A stretch of DNA of 64,000 nucleotides from contig NZ_LT575483.1 in the NCBI RefSeq assembly GCF_900086705.1, positions 1,631,534 to 1,695,533 of the forward strand, written 5' to 3'. This stretch comes from Massilibacillus massiliensis. Its GTDB lineage: Bacteria > Bacillota > Negativicutes > FLKF01. The notes under the pieces are model-generated. The model was given only the letters and a program-made list of their open reading frames with translations, was not told the origin of the DNA and did no database searches. Positions within the stretch are counted from its first letter, which is position 1, and every line of letters begins with the position of its first letter. The translations under genes were made by a program, and so were the position numbers. Positions 46,565 through 54,470 of this stretch are shown here, in pieces.

Positions 46565-46665
46565 CAACTTTTTGGTCCTTTTGTGGCAATGACAAAAGGA
46601 CATCTACGTATTTAGGCATACACTAAGATTTTTATAAATGTTTCGTGCAACATCGACGTTCCCTC

Positions 46666-47721
46666 TTAATTTAAAAATAAAATTTTATCTTCCGGTATAC
46701 GTAAAAACAATTCTTGATGTTCTGCTTTCATTGCCTGCCATTTATCTTTCTCAATCTGCCAGACAATCTCGCTTCCCAATCCGATTTCGCCTTGATTTTT
46801 TAAGATAACCATCATACTAAATGCATCCTCCACGACGCGTTCAATTTTGCAGATCATTTGATTCGTTTCGTCTTCTTTCGTACATAATTCCAAATAATGT
46901 GCACGTATTCCAACATGTTTGATATCATTTGGCACTTTACTTGACGTCGTTAAAATACAATTCCAGTCCATCGCCCTTACCTTAAAATCGTCTATTTTTT
47001 CAGCTCTGGAATGATTTTTACAACCTGTTAATCTGGAAGCAGCTAATGTTTTAGGACTGCTGAACATTTCTTTTTTATCACAGACAATCTCCAGTTTTCC
47101 ATCGGCGATAACAGCAGTTCGATCGCAAAGGCGATATACTTCATCACGGCTATGTGAAACAAATAAAATTGTACCGTGATAATTTTCAAGCACCTTCATC
47201 GTTTCCAATTCCATCTGCCATTTTAAATGGTTATCTAAGGCTGAAAAGGGTTCATCAAGCATAATAATTTCCGGTGAAGCAGCAAAAATTCTGGCTAACG
47301 CAACCCGTTGCTGTTGTCCGCCTGAAATCTGACCCGGATACCGTTTTTCTAAACCTGTCAGATAAAAGGATGTAATTTTTTCACGTACAATCTCTGCTCG
47401 CTCATGTTTAGGACAACGAATCCCAGCGGCAATATTTTCTTCCACTGTCATATGCGGAAAAAGTGCATAATTTTGAAATAAATAGCCCGTTTTACGTTCT
47501 TGCGGTGTCAAGTTAATTTTCTTTTCTGAATCAAACAAAACTCTGTCATTGACAATAATTTTCCCGCAGTCTGGTTTCACAATACCTGCAATACATTTTA
47601 GCGTCATGCTCTTTCCACAGCCTGATGCACCTAGCAATCCGAGAATTTCATTTTTTGCCTCGATCTGCACATCAAGCGAAAAGCTGCTTAATTTCTTTTT
47701 TATATCTATGTAAATGGACAT
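46666..47721 (-). CDS. modC: molybdate ABC transporter ATP-binding protein
   Basis: About 351 residues. Walker A is LLGASGCGKSMTLKCIAG, the signature is ISGGQQQRVALARI, Walker B is PEIIMLDEPFSALD, and the switch histidine is in LFVSHSRDEVYRL. The C-terminal extension (FKVRAMDWNCILTTSS and on) is an OB-fold-like regulatory domain, shorter than the full MOP domain of E. coli ModC. The ATG at 47721 follows AGGAGGATTGTGC. It powers molybdate import through ModB, needed for the cofactor of the nearby formate dehydrogenase. Confidence 0.9.
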   Translation of the reverse strand: MSIYIDIKKKLSSFSLDVQIEAKNEILGLLGASGCGKSMTLKCIAGIVKPDCGKIIVNDRVLFDSEKKINLTPQERKTGYLFQNYALFPHMTVEENIAAGIRCPKHERAEIVREKITSFYLTGLEKRYPGQISGGQQQRVALARIFAASPEIIMLDEPFSALDNHLKWQMELETMKVLENYHGTILFVSHSRDEVYRLCDRTAVIADGKLEIVCDKKEMFSSPKTLAASRLTGCKNHSRAEKIDDFKVRAMDWNCILTTSSKVPNDIKHVGIRAHYLELCTKEDETNQMICKIERVVEDAFSMMVILKNQGEIGLGSEIVWQIEKDKWQAMKAEHQELFLRIPEDKILFLN

Positions 47722-47732
47722 GCACAATCCTC

Positions 47733-48410
47733 CTATTTCATTTTACCGGCAGCTTGTACCCTTTTCTGGATATTCGACCAATAATTCATTAAAATCATAA
47801 TAACAAATGAAATGATAATGATAACAACAGCCCAAACATACGCAGTATCACGGTCGCCGGCTTGTACAGCTGAATAAATTGCAGTTGCCATCGTTTGCGT
47901 TCTTCCCGGAATATTTCCCGCCAGCATGATGGTCGCACCAAATTCTCCTAAAGCTCTGGCAAATGCCAGTACAGTGCCTGCAGCAATGCCCGACCAAGAT
48001 AACGGCAGAATCACACGCCAGAAAATTTTTTCTTCCGACATGCCGAGTGTCCGCGCCGCTGAAATTAAGTTATGGTCGATCTGCTCAAAAGCACCGCGTG
48101 CAGTCCGGTACATCAAGGGGAATGCTACAACGGTAGAAGCAATCACAGTCGCTTCCCATGAAAAAACAACACTCAGATCAAACTGTGCCAGAAAACTGCC
48201 GATCCAACTGTTTTTACCTAGAAGAATCAAAAGAAAAAAACCAACAACTGTTGGCGGCAAAACCAATGGCAGAGTAAAGACTCCATCAATAATCCCTTGA
48301 TAACGTTCTAAATTTATTACATATCTAGCTGCATAAAGCCCTAAGAAAAATGTAATCACAGTCGCCAGTACTGCTGTTTTTATTGATATAAATAATGGCG
48401 ATAAATCCAT
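47733..48410 (-). CDS. modB: molybdate ABC transporter permease
   Basis: 225 residues with five or six membrane helices. The permease loop LGMSEEKIFWRVILPLSWSGI holds the EAA motif, and LAFARALGEFGATIMLAGNIPGRTQTM is the ModB signature. The ATG at 48410 follows AAGGAGGTTCTTT; the open frame 20 codons longer has no site. It overlaps the same unit as modC. No modA (periplasmic binding protein) lies next to it within the window, so it must be encoded elsewhere. Confidence 0.92.
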   Translation of the reverse strand: MDLSPLFISIKTAVLATVITFFLGLYAARYVINLERYQGIIDGVFTLPLVLPPTVVGFFLLILLGKNSWIGSFLAQFDLSVVFSWEATVIASTVVAFPLMYRTARGAFEQIDHNLISAARTLGMSEEKIFWRVILPLSWSGIAAGTVLAFARALGEFGATIMLAGNIPGRTQTMATAIYSAVQAGDRDTAYVWAVVIIIISFVIMILMNYWSNIQKRVQAAGKMK

Positions 48411-48770
48411 AAAGAACCTCCTTAAAACATCTAATTGCTTTTTAAGAACAATATTTTCATGCGAATTCAACTATATTGAAGATCAATAATTTTTAAATAA
48501 ATTGCAGCATTTTATTTAATCTGACAATCCTTCTTCATTTATCATACAATTTAGAAGTATGAATTGCAAATTTTATATATGAAATCATCTCATTCTGTTC
48601 TTAATCACACAAAATAACCTTCAATCATAGTTTTAACTACAATTGAAGGTTATCTGCGTATTTGTACGTTAATTTTTTCTCAAATACATTTTTGCCGATT
48701 TAAAGGTCAATACTATTTTGAAGCTTATATTTTTAGGGAAACTGCGCAAGATTAAAACTACAAAAGGACT
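48411..48770. other. intergenic region upstream of modB
   Basis: No ORF. It contains the stem AACCTTCAAT / ATTGAAGGTT (about 48615-48654), which on the minus strand may end the transcript of the small membrane gene at 48771. The modB promoter must be in the AT-rich part near 48420-48560 but is not firmly placed. No modA. Confidence 0.5.
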
Positions 48771-49031
48771 TTAATGTGCACTGCTTTCTCTGCCACTAAA
48801 CAGACTAATCAGCCAAACAAGGATCATGGATCCAAGCAAGCTTGCAATTAACTGTCCAAGGAGTCCATATGCCGCGATTCCAACTAGACTAAGTGTAAAG
48901 TTACCAATAAATGCACCGATTATCCCTACAATAATATTCGCCCAAATACCAAATCCATGACCTTTCATCATTTGTCCTGCTAACCAACCGGCAATCGCTC
49001 CAATAATGATGGACCAAATTAAACTACCCAA
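48771..49031 (-). CDS. GlsB/YeaQ/YmgE family stress-response membrane protein
   Basis: 86 residues with three hydrophobic helices. LIWSIIIGAIAGWLAGQMMKG then NIIVGIIGAFIGNF and LGQLIASLLGSMILVWLISL is the transglycosylase-associated/GlsB pattern with glycine-rich helices. It starts with TTG at 49031, exactly 7 nt after AAAGGAGG; the longer frame overlaps this site. These small membrane proteins are often induced by general stress, but their molecular role is not known. Confidence 0.85.
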   Translation of the reverse strand: MGSLIWSIIIGAIAGWLAGQMMKGHGFGIWANIIVGIIGAFIGNFTLSLVGIAAYGLLGQLIASLLGSMILVWLISLFSGRESSAH

Positions 49032-49132
49032 TTTTATCCCTCCTTTCACTACTAGTTTCTCCAATTTTTTTTATATTAGTACTTTTTTACGTTTTATTAT
49101 GTTTTTTGCAATTTATTACTTACCAATATAAA

Positions 49133-49162
49133 GGAAATGTCGCATAAAAATGCGACATTTCC
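49133..49162. terminator. strong hairpin
   Basis: 13-bp perfect stem GGAAATGTCGCAT / ATGCGACATTTCC with loop AAAA and TTTCATTT after it on the plus strand. Confidence 0.6.
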
Positions 49163-49185
49163 TTTCATTTCGTATCTCTGGCCCT

Positions 49186-49314
49186 TCCGGAAAAATACGT
49201 TCCGAAGGATGAAAAAATACCGACTTGCGTTAAGAAATCTGTTTGTTTGAACGAAGTGAGTTTACAGATTTTAGCAAGTCGGTATTTTTTCAAGTTTTTT
49301 GGAGGTTTGAGGCC
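49186..49314. repeat. structured repeat element B, copy 2
   Basis: Same parts as copy 1 (46275-46403). Stem 49212-49241 with 49265-49290, capped by GAACGAAGTGAGTTT. Its base pairs differ from copy 1 in both arms. It runs on without insertion into CTAGACTTTTTGGTTC. Confidence 0.8.
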
Positions 49315-49410
49315 TAGACTTTTTGGTTCTTTTGTGTCGATGACAAAAGGACACCTACGCGTTTCATGGTTAGCTAAGAATTTTATATGTAATATATTAA
49401 TGAAACAGCA
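49315..49410. repeat. flank of element B shared with 46565-46625
   Basis: ACTTTTTGGTTCTTTTGTG then ATGACAAAAGGACACCTACG resembles the stretch after the insertion in copy 1 (ACTTTTTGGTCCTTTTGTG, ATGACAAAAGGACATCTACG), so element B extends beyond the insertion point. Confidence 0.7.
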
Positions 49411-49473
49411 CCTTGCTGTAACGACGCAGATGAGTGCTTATCACCGACCCGCGGCCTATCTGTCCATAGTTTT
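49411..49473 (-). repeat. element A, inverted half copy
   Basis: 63 bp matching 45993-46055 on the opposite strand with three transitions. Only the left arm is present, so it does not form the long hairpin. It begins 7 nt after the stop of the RpiR-type gene. Confidence 0.8.
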
Positions 49474-49480
49474 ACAGCAC

Positions 49481-50329
49481 CTAATATTGCCCCGTCCGAT
49501 TTAAATATTTATCAATCCGCTTCAGCCGTTCGCTGCTTTGCGCTTCATTTTTCTTGGCTACTAGGCTGATGATAATTTCAATCGATAACATCAACCCCAC
49601 AAAGGAGTTGGTAAAGGTCAGAGAATCTATATTATTGGCAATGACTTTTACTGCACCTTTGCCAATCGGCGATGTCAATTTATCCGTCAACGCAATTACT
49701 CTGCAATTCGCTTCTTTTGCCATTTCTAGTGCAAAAAAGGCGCCCTTAGCATACCGTGGATAACTGATGATTATCATGGTATCTTTCTCAGTTAAATCCA
49801 TCAAATCATCCACCATACTACTTACACTCGTAATACTTTTTACTTGCGGGAAGATAAAAGACAGCATCTTAGTAAAATAGCTCGCAATTCCTGAACAGGT
49901 TCTAAATCCAGCCACATAAATCTTTTTCGAATTTGTCAAAATTTCAGCTACTTCACGATATTTTTGTGCATTATTTAAAATTGCATCCTGCTCAATCTTA
50001 GCAAGTGAATTTTGATGGATTGCTACGATAAGTTCTTCTTCCGAAAGTTTATCAATCCTTTGCAGCTTTTCGTAAGGAATATGAGTTTTCACTACAGGTG
50101 CAACCTTTTCCGAAACTTCCTCTTGTAAAGCCTTTTTTAATTCTGCGAAGCTTCTAAACCCCAATTTTCTCGACAGGCGAATGACCGAAGAATCACTCAC
50201 TTCAAGTTCAGTAGCAATATCTGTTGAAGTCAAGAAACAAGCACGTTCTTTTTCTCGCATGATAAACTCAAAAATCAAACTCTCATTCTTCGATAAACTG
50301 GCTTCATATCCACGCTCTTCTAATGTCAT
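49481..50329 (-). CDS. RpiR-family transcriptional regulator (HTH + SIS)
   Basis: About 282 residues. The N-terminal RpiR helix-turn-helix is at ACFLTSTDIATELEVSDSSVIRLSRKLGF; the C-terminal SIS (sugar-isomerase) domain starts at SKKIYVAGFRTCSGIASYF and has DTMIIISYPRYAKGAFFALEMAKE and VIALTDKLTSPIGKGA. Such regulators sense phosphosugars or related metabolites. The start at 50329 is behind a weak GGGGCGG site; 12 more codons upstream are open. It precedes nothing on its strand; the racemase gene lies upstream and may be its target. Confidence 0.88.
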   Translation of the reverse strand: MTLEERGYEASLSKNESLIFEFIMREKERACFLTSTDIATELEVSDSSVIRLSRKLGFRSFAELKKALQEEVSEKVAPVVKTHIPYEKLQRIDKLSEEELIVAIHQNSLAKIEQDAILNNAQKYREVAEILTNSKKIYVAGFRTCSGIASYFTKMLSFIFPQVKSITSVSSMVDDLMDLTEKDTMIIISYPRYAKGAFFALEMAKEANCRVIALTDKLTSPIGKGAVKVIANNIDSLTFTNSFVGLMLSIEIIISLVAKKNEAQSSERLKRIDKYLNRTGQY

Positions 50330-50459
50330 CTCTTTTTTACCGCCCCATCCATATATAACTAACAAGCACGCTGTAACAAACTCTGCTGGTACTCATTATA
50401 TAAAGAATGCAATTTTGCGTCAACAAAAACAGCGATTTGCAAAACCAGTCAAATCAAAA

Positions 50460-51155
50460 TTAAGCAACAGTTTCCTGCTGCGCAAGTGCAACTACCTTGC
50501 GTGCAAGAACCTCTGTAGGATCTATCACATTTTCCTTAATTTTATACATTTCGAAAGCCAATGGCAACTCTGTACAACCTAAAATAAATACTTCCGCTCC
50601 TCGTTTTTTTAATTCAGTTAACACTTTATTCACACCATCTAACGGATAATCAGCCCGCCCCGCTTTTACACCATCGTAAATCAGATCCATAATATGCTGT
50701 TCAAAGATCCCTTCCGGTTTCACTACTTGAATGCCCTGTGCACTAAATGCCTGGTCATAAATGCCTGTACGACAGGTACCTTCTGTTGCTAATAAGCCAA
50801 CACAACGAATATTACGCCTTTTAACTTCTTGTGCGGTTTCTTGTATCATATTTAGCATCGTGACATGCGTAAACTTTTTAATACGATCATAAAAGTAATG
50901 CGCTGTGTTGCAGGACATCAATAAAACATCTGCACCCATCGCCTCTAAGTTAAGTGCTGACCGCACCATCTCGGGTACCGGATCTTCACCATTTTCTAAA
51001 ATTGCTTTTGTTCTGTCAGGGATAGAAGTATTGCTATCAACCAATATGTGAATATGCTCTTGATCAGATTTCGCTTTCGTCAGCCTAGTAATTTTACTAA
51101 ATAAATCAACCGTAGCCATCGGGCCCATACCGCCAATAATACCAATCTTCTTCAT
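50460..51155 (-). CDS. aspartate/glutamate racemase family protein
   Basis: 231 residues. Motif MKKIGIIGGMGPMATVDLFSKI, first catalytic Cys in LLMSCNTAHYFYD, and second Cys in FILGCTELPLAFEM. It is like RacD-type aspartate racemases. It would make D-amino acids or act on similar substrates. Start at 51155 behind GGGAGATGGCATT. An inverted repeat in the upstream region looks like an operator. With the RpiR regulator downstream it forms a probable two-gene unit. Confidence 0.88.
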   Translation of the reverse strand: MKKIGIIGGMGPMATVDLFSKITRLTKAKSDQEHIHILVDSNTSIPDRTKAILENGEDPVPEMVRSALNLEAMGADVLLMSCNTAHYFYDRIKKFTHVTMLNMIQETAQEVKRRNIRCVGLLATEGTCRTGIYDQAFSAQGIQVVKPEGIFEQHIMDLIYDGVKAGRADYPLDGVNKVLTELKKRGAEVFILGCTELPLAFEMYKIKENVIDPTEVLARKVVALAQQETVA

Positions 51156-51182
51156 AATGCCATCTCCCATACCATTTTTGAT

Positions 51183-51221
51183 TATTAATATTCGTCATTA
51201 ATTTTAATTCGAATATTAATA
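51183..51221. promoter_or_regulatory. operator-like inverted repeat upstream of the racemase gene
   Basis: TATTAATATTCG (51183-51194) and CGAATATTAATA (51210-51221), 12-bp perfect arms 15 nt apart, 28 nt before the racemase start. A likely binding site for a dimeric regulator, perhaps the adjacent RpiR protein. Confidence 0.6.
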
Positions 51222-51335
51222 TGCGTCTATTTTAGCACGGCAAAAGGCGATTGTAAACACTCTTTTAAAAAGTCTCTCTACAATCCAGAAACTTCATCGT
51301 TTACAATATAGTTTTAACTTAACAACATCTATGTA

Positions 51336-51449
51336 TCATTTAAATCTTTTAAGATAACGTTCTAAAAAACGTGCAATGATGATACCAAAAACTAAAAATA
51401 CGCCCACTACAAGTGGCGCGATATCTAAGAGAACCTCTGCTGACGGCAT
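51336..51449 (-). CDS. small membrane protein (37 aa)
   Basis: A 37-codon ORF with a good AAAGGGGATGTAAT site. One membrane helix (IAPLVVGVFLVFGIIIARFL) then a basic tail (ERYLKRFK). Family not recognised. Located between the racemase and radical SAM genes on the same strand. Confidence 0.6.
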   Translation of the reverse strand: MPSAEVLLDIAPLVVGVFLVFGIIIARFLERYLKRFK

Positions 51450-51520
51450 ATTACATCCCCTTTCCTTCCGACCTTACGATAGTTAAGGCGCAGTCACTTT
51501 AGATCCACTGCGCCAAGCTC

Positions 51521-52753
51521 TCATAGCGACTCAATATAATGGCTGAAACTACCGATGATAAGCTTTGGAAAGGCTGCTTGAATTTCTTTTATAAATGTTT
51601 TAACACCACATACTTTCCCTTGCTTTCTCGGCATAATTGCTAAAAATGCATCTGGGTCAATATTAAGATTTCTAATTTGGATCATATCCACCTTTGTTTC
51701 TGCCAAAAATATTTTCCAAGCTTCAAGTTCTTCTTCCCGATCATTGAATCCTGGAAAAAACAACATATTTAAAGATACATATATTCCATTGGCTTTGGCA
51801 TATGCAATCGATTCTATGACTGCTGCAAGTGTATAATTGCTGCGATAATAAGCTTGATAACTATCTTTTCTAGCACTGATAATACTCACACGCATCGTAT
51901 CAAGGCCTGCATCGACAATTTTTTTAATGCCTTCTGTGTAACCGGCGTTTGTATTGATATTAATTTGTCCCCGCTTTGTCACCGCACGAATCTGTTTCAT
52001 TCCTTCAGCAATATTTACAGCAGCAAGAGACGGTTCCCCCTCACATCCCTGTCCAAAGCTGATGATTGCCTCCGGTGCATTTTCCAAATGATAAATGCCA
52101 ACTGCAGCAATTTCAGCTGGGGTTGGAGTAAAATCAATACGGTTTTGGGGTGATGGACAACATTCTGAAGGCTGCAAAGAAATACAGCCAAAACAATTTG
52201 CATTGCAAGCCGGTGAAGTCGGGATTCCCGCTTCCCAACGACGATAAAATAAATTTTGCGCGGTACAACAATGCCATTGTAAAGAACAATTTGCCACTTG
52301 CTCTACAATACGATTTTGCGGCAATTCTTTTCGTGTACGTTTTACGAATTTTTTCAAATCACGCGTATTGTAATGCAATGGTTGCCATTTTGCATTTTCA
52401 TCTGTATAAATTGCTGTTACATAGAGTTCATCTTTATATAATACGACTGCCGTATAGCCATAAAGTGGCAGCATCGCTTCATCTTCCACTTTCATGAACG
52501 CCGGCATGTGAGTTCTAGTATAACCGGCCGGTAAAATCGCTGCTACCGCTCTGCCGGTCAGAGGCTCGAATGCATTATCTTGCAAACCGACAGCAAGTCG
52601 CCCCGGTAAAAACATTAAATCCGCACCTTCAGGTAAAGGAATTAAATCCTCTTCCTTTAAAGGAATGAATTCATCTCCGACACGTCCAACGCCCCGATAC
52701 GCAGGATCGTCAAAGATTTCCCCATTTTCATCTGCATATAATGCTGTAATCAT
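51521..52753 (-). CDS. radical SAM protein
   Basis: 410 residues. The SAM-binding 4Fe-4S motif is CNANCFGCIS (CxxxCxxC) in the middle of the protein, after a 190-residue N-terminal domain with SLQWHCCTAQNLFYRR. SFGQGCEGEPSLAAVNI is the second SAM motif and MRVSIISARKDSYQAYYR another barrel element. ATG at 52753 behind GAGGTGAAAACA. It precedes nothing obviously related; pth lies directly upstream. The substrate cannot be told, although this family with a long N-terminal extension occurs in Negativicutes and clostridia. Confidence 0.85.
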   Translation of the reverse strand: MITALYADENGEIFDDPAYRGVGRVGDEFIPLKEEDLIPLPEGADLMFLPGRLAVGLQDNAFEPLTGRAVAAILPAGYTRTHMPAFMKVEDEAMLPLYGYTAVVLYKDELYVTAIYTDENAKWQPLHYNTRDLKKFVKRTRKELPQNRIVEQVANCSLQWHCCTAQNLFYRRWEAGIPTSPACNANCFGCISLQPSECCPSPQNRIDFTPTPAEIAAVGIYHLENAPEAIISFGQGCEGEPSLAAVNIAEGMKQIRAVTKRGQININTNAGYTEGIKKIVDAGLDTMRVSIISARKDSYQAYYRSNYTLAAVIESIAYAKANGIYVSLNMLFFPGFNDREEELEAWKIFLAETKVDMIQIRNLNIDPDAFLAIMPRKQGKVCGVKTFIKEIQAAFPKLIIGSFSHYIESL

Positions 52754-52765
52754 TGTTTTCACCTC

Positions 52766-53335
52766 TTATACTTTCTTCTTGTTATAGCCATTCATCGCTT
52801 TATCAATTCCCTGCTTTACAATACATTCGATAACCGGTATTAATTCCTCGGCTAACTGATCAATCGCAGCTTGATCTTCGTCAGGAAATTTTGCCAGCAC
52901 ATGATCTACCACTGTCCAATTTGGTAAAGGCCTGCCTATCCCAATACGAACACGCGTAAATTCTTCTTTTCCTAAATTGAGCAGCATGGATTCCACGCCA
53001 CGATGTCCGCCAGAACTGCCGCGTTTTTTTAATTTTACATGTCCGACTGCAATATCCATATCATCATATACAGCAATGACGTCTTCGACATTTAATTTAT
53101 ACCAACGCATAATTGCGCCCACTGCATTACCACTGAGATTCATGTACGTTTGGGGTTTGACAAGCAATACTGCCTCACTGCCAATTTTACATTCGGCAAT
53201 CTGTGCTTCAAATTTATTTTTCCAATTGCTTACACCCAGATGCGCTGCAATTGCGTCGATTACCATAAATCCTACATTATGTCGCGTTTTGCTATATTCT
53301 TGCCCTGGATTTCCAAGACCAACAATTATTTTCAT
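52766..53335 (-). CDS. pth: peptidyl-tRNA hydrolase
   Basis: 189 residues. It cleaves peptidyl-tRNA released from stalled ribosomes. VGLGNPGQEYSKTRHNVGFMVID (with the catalytic His), KPQTYMNLSGNAV, VYDDMDIAVGHVKLKKRGSSGGHRGV are all present. ATG at 53335 behind CAGGAGGAAAATCCAA; the 28 codons further upstream run over a hairpin and are not used. Follows prs in the order glmU-prs-pth, common in Firmicutes. Confidence 0.96.
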   Translation of the reverse strand: MKIIVGLGNPGQEYSKTRHNVGFMVIDAIAAHLGVSNWKNKFEAQIAECKIGSEAVLLVKPQTYMNLSGNAVGAIMRWYKLNVEDVIAVYDDMDIAVGHVKLKKRGSSGGHRGVESMLLNLGKEEFTRVRIGIGRPLPNWTVVDHVLAKFPDEDQAAIDQLAEELIPVIECIVKQGIDKAMNGYNKKKV

Positions 53336-53363
53336 TTGGATTTTCCTCCTGTGAAATACTAAA

Positions 53364-53407
53364 CAATGGGGCTGTCGCAATCGAAAAAAATTGCAGCAGC
53401 CCCATTG
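53364..53407 (-). terminator. hairpin between prs and pth
   Basis: CAATGGGGCTG / CAGCCCCATTG, 11-bp stem with an inner GCAA/TTGC extension; the minus strand then reads TTTAG, so read-through is expected. Confidence 0.6.
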
Positions 53408-53432
53408 CGGTTTGCCCATTCAGACCTTACAT

Positions 53433-54386
53433 TTATTTGTCAAATAATCCGCTTACAGAAGTGTTTGTATAAACCCTGATGATTGCTTCCCCGAAAGCCT
53501 TAGCAACAGACAAGGCTTTTATTTTTTCACTTTCTTTTTCCTTTGTTAAAGGAATGCTATTGGTAATAATCAACTCTTTGATGTTGGATTTATTAATGCG
53601 GTCGACTGCCGGATCACTAAGAATTGCATGTGTACAGCAAGCATACACTTCTTTTGCTCCCATTCTTTCTAATGCTTTTGCACCTTCTACTAAAGATCCT
53701 GCTGTATCCACGATATCATCAATAATAACAGCTGTTTTGCCCTCTACACAACCGATTAGGTTCATAACTTCGGCGACACCTGGCATTGGACGGCGTTTTT
53801 CTATAATCGCGATTGGTGCTTGCAATCTATCTGCTAATTGTCTAGCTCGTGTAACCCCGCCTAAATCTGGAGAGACAACTACGATGTTCTCTAAATTCTT
53901 ATTTGTAATAAATTCGGACAAGATAGGTACACCAACCAAATGATCTAAAGGAATATCAAAGAACCCTTGAATCTGTCCAGCATGTAAATCCATCGTCATA
54001 ACCCGCGTTACACCTGCGGTTGTTAATAAGTCAGCAACCAATTTTGCTGAAATAGGTTCACGACCGCGTGTTTTACGATCTTGACGTGCATATGCATAAT
54101 AAGGAATTACCGCTGTGATATTTCTAGCAGATGCACGTTTACAGGCATCAACCATAATTAAAAGTTCCATCAAACTATCATTTACTGGTTGACAAGTAGG
54201 CTGAATGAGAAATACATCTTTGCCGCGTACACTCTCATCTATCATTACTTGCGTTTCACCGTTATTGAAGTGCCCAACATAAGCATTGCCTAGTTCAACT
54301 CCAATGTAATCTACGATTTCTTTCGCTAATTTCGGGTTCGCATTACCTGTGAAAATACATAAATTTTTAGTGTCAATCGCTGTCAT
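53433..54386 (-). CDS. prs: ribose-phosphate pyrophosphokinase
   Basis: 317 residues. Makes PRPP from ribose 5-phosphate and ATP. Typical motifs: [18 protein letters not shown] (with the loop), [42 protein letters not shown] and the PRPP loop [13 protein letters not shown]. Full length. Start behind GGAGGTCTATTAATTAAA. It supplies PRPP to upp and to nucleotide synthesis. Confidence 0.97.
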   Translation of the reverse strand: MTAIDTKNLCIFTGNANPKLAKEIVDYIGVELGNAYVGHFNNGETQVMIDESVRGKDVFLIQPTCQPVNDSLMELLIMVDACKRASARNITAVIPYYAYARQDRKTRGREPISAKLVADLLTTAGVTRVMTMDLHAGQIQGFFDIPLDHLVGVPILSEFITNKNLENIVVVSPDLGGVTRARQLADRLQAPIAIIEKRRPMPGVAEVMNLIGCVEGKTAVIIDDIVDTAGSLVEGAKALERMGAKEVYACCTHAILSDPAVDRINKSNIKELIITNSIPLTKEKESEKIKALSVAKAFGEAIIRVYTNTSVSGLFDK

Positions 54387-54470
54387 TTTAATTAATAGAC
54401 CTCCAACATCCTACGATTTATTTTTATTATAAAATGAATTGATATCCAAAGTTTAAATGGAATCAAAGTT

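Noticed and set aside
45993-49473. Composite transposon carrying modBC
   Set aside because: The inverted 63-bp copies carry no transposase and lie in 3' untranslated regions; no target duplications are seen.
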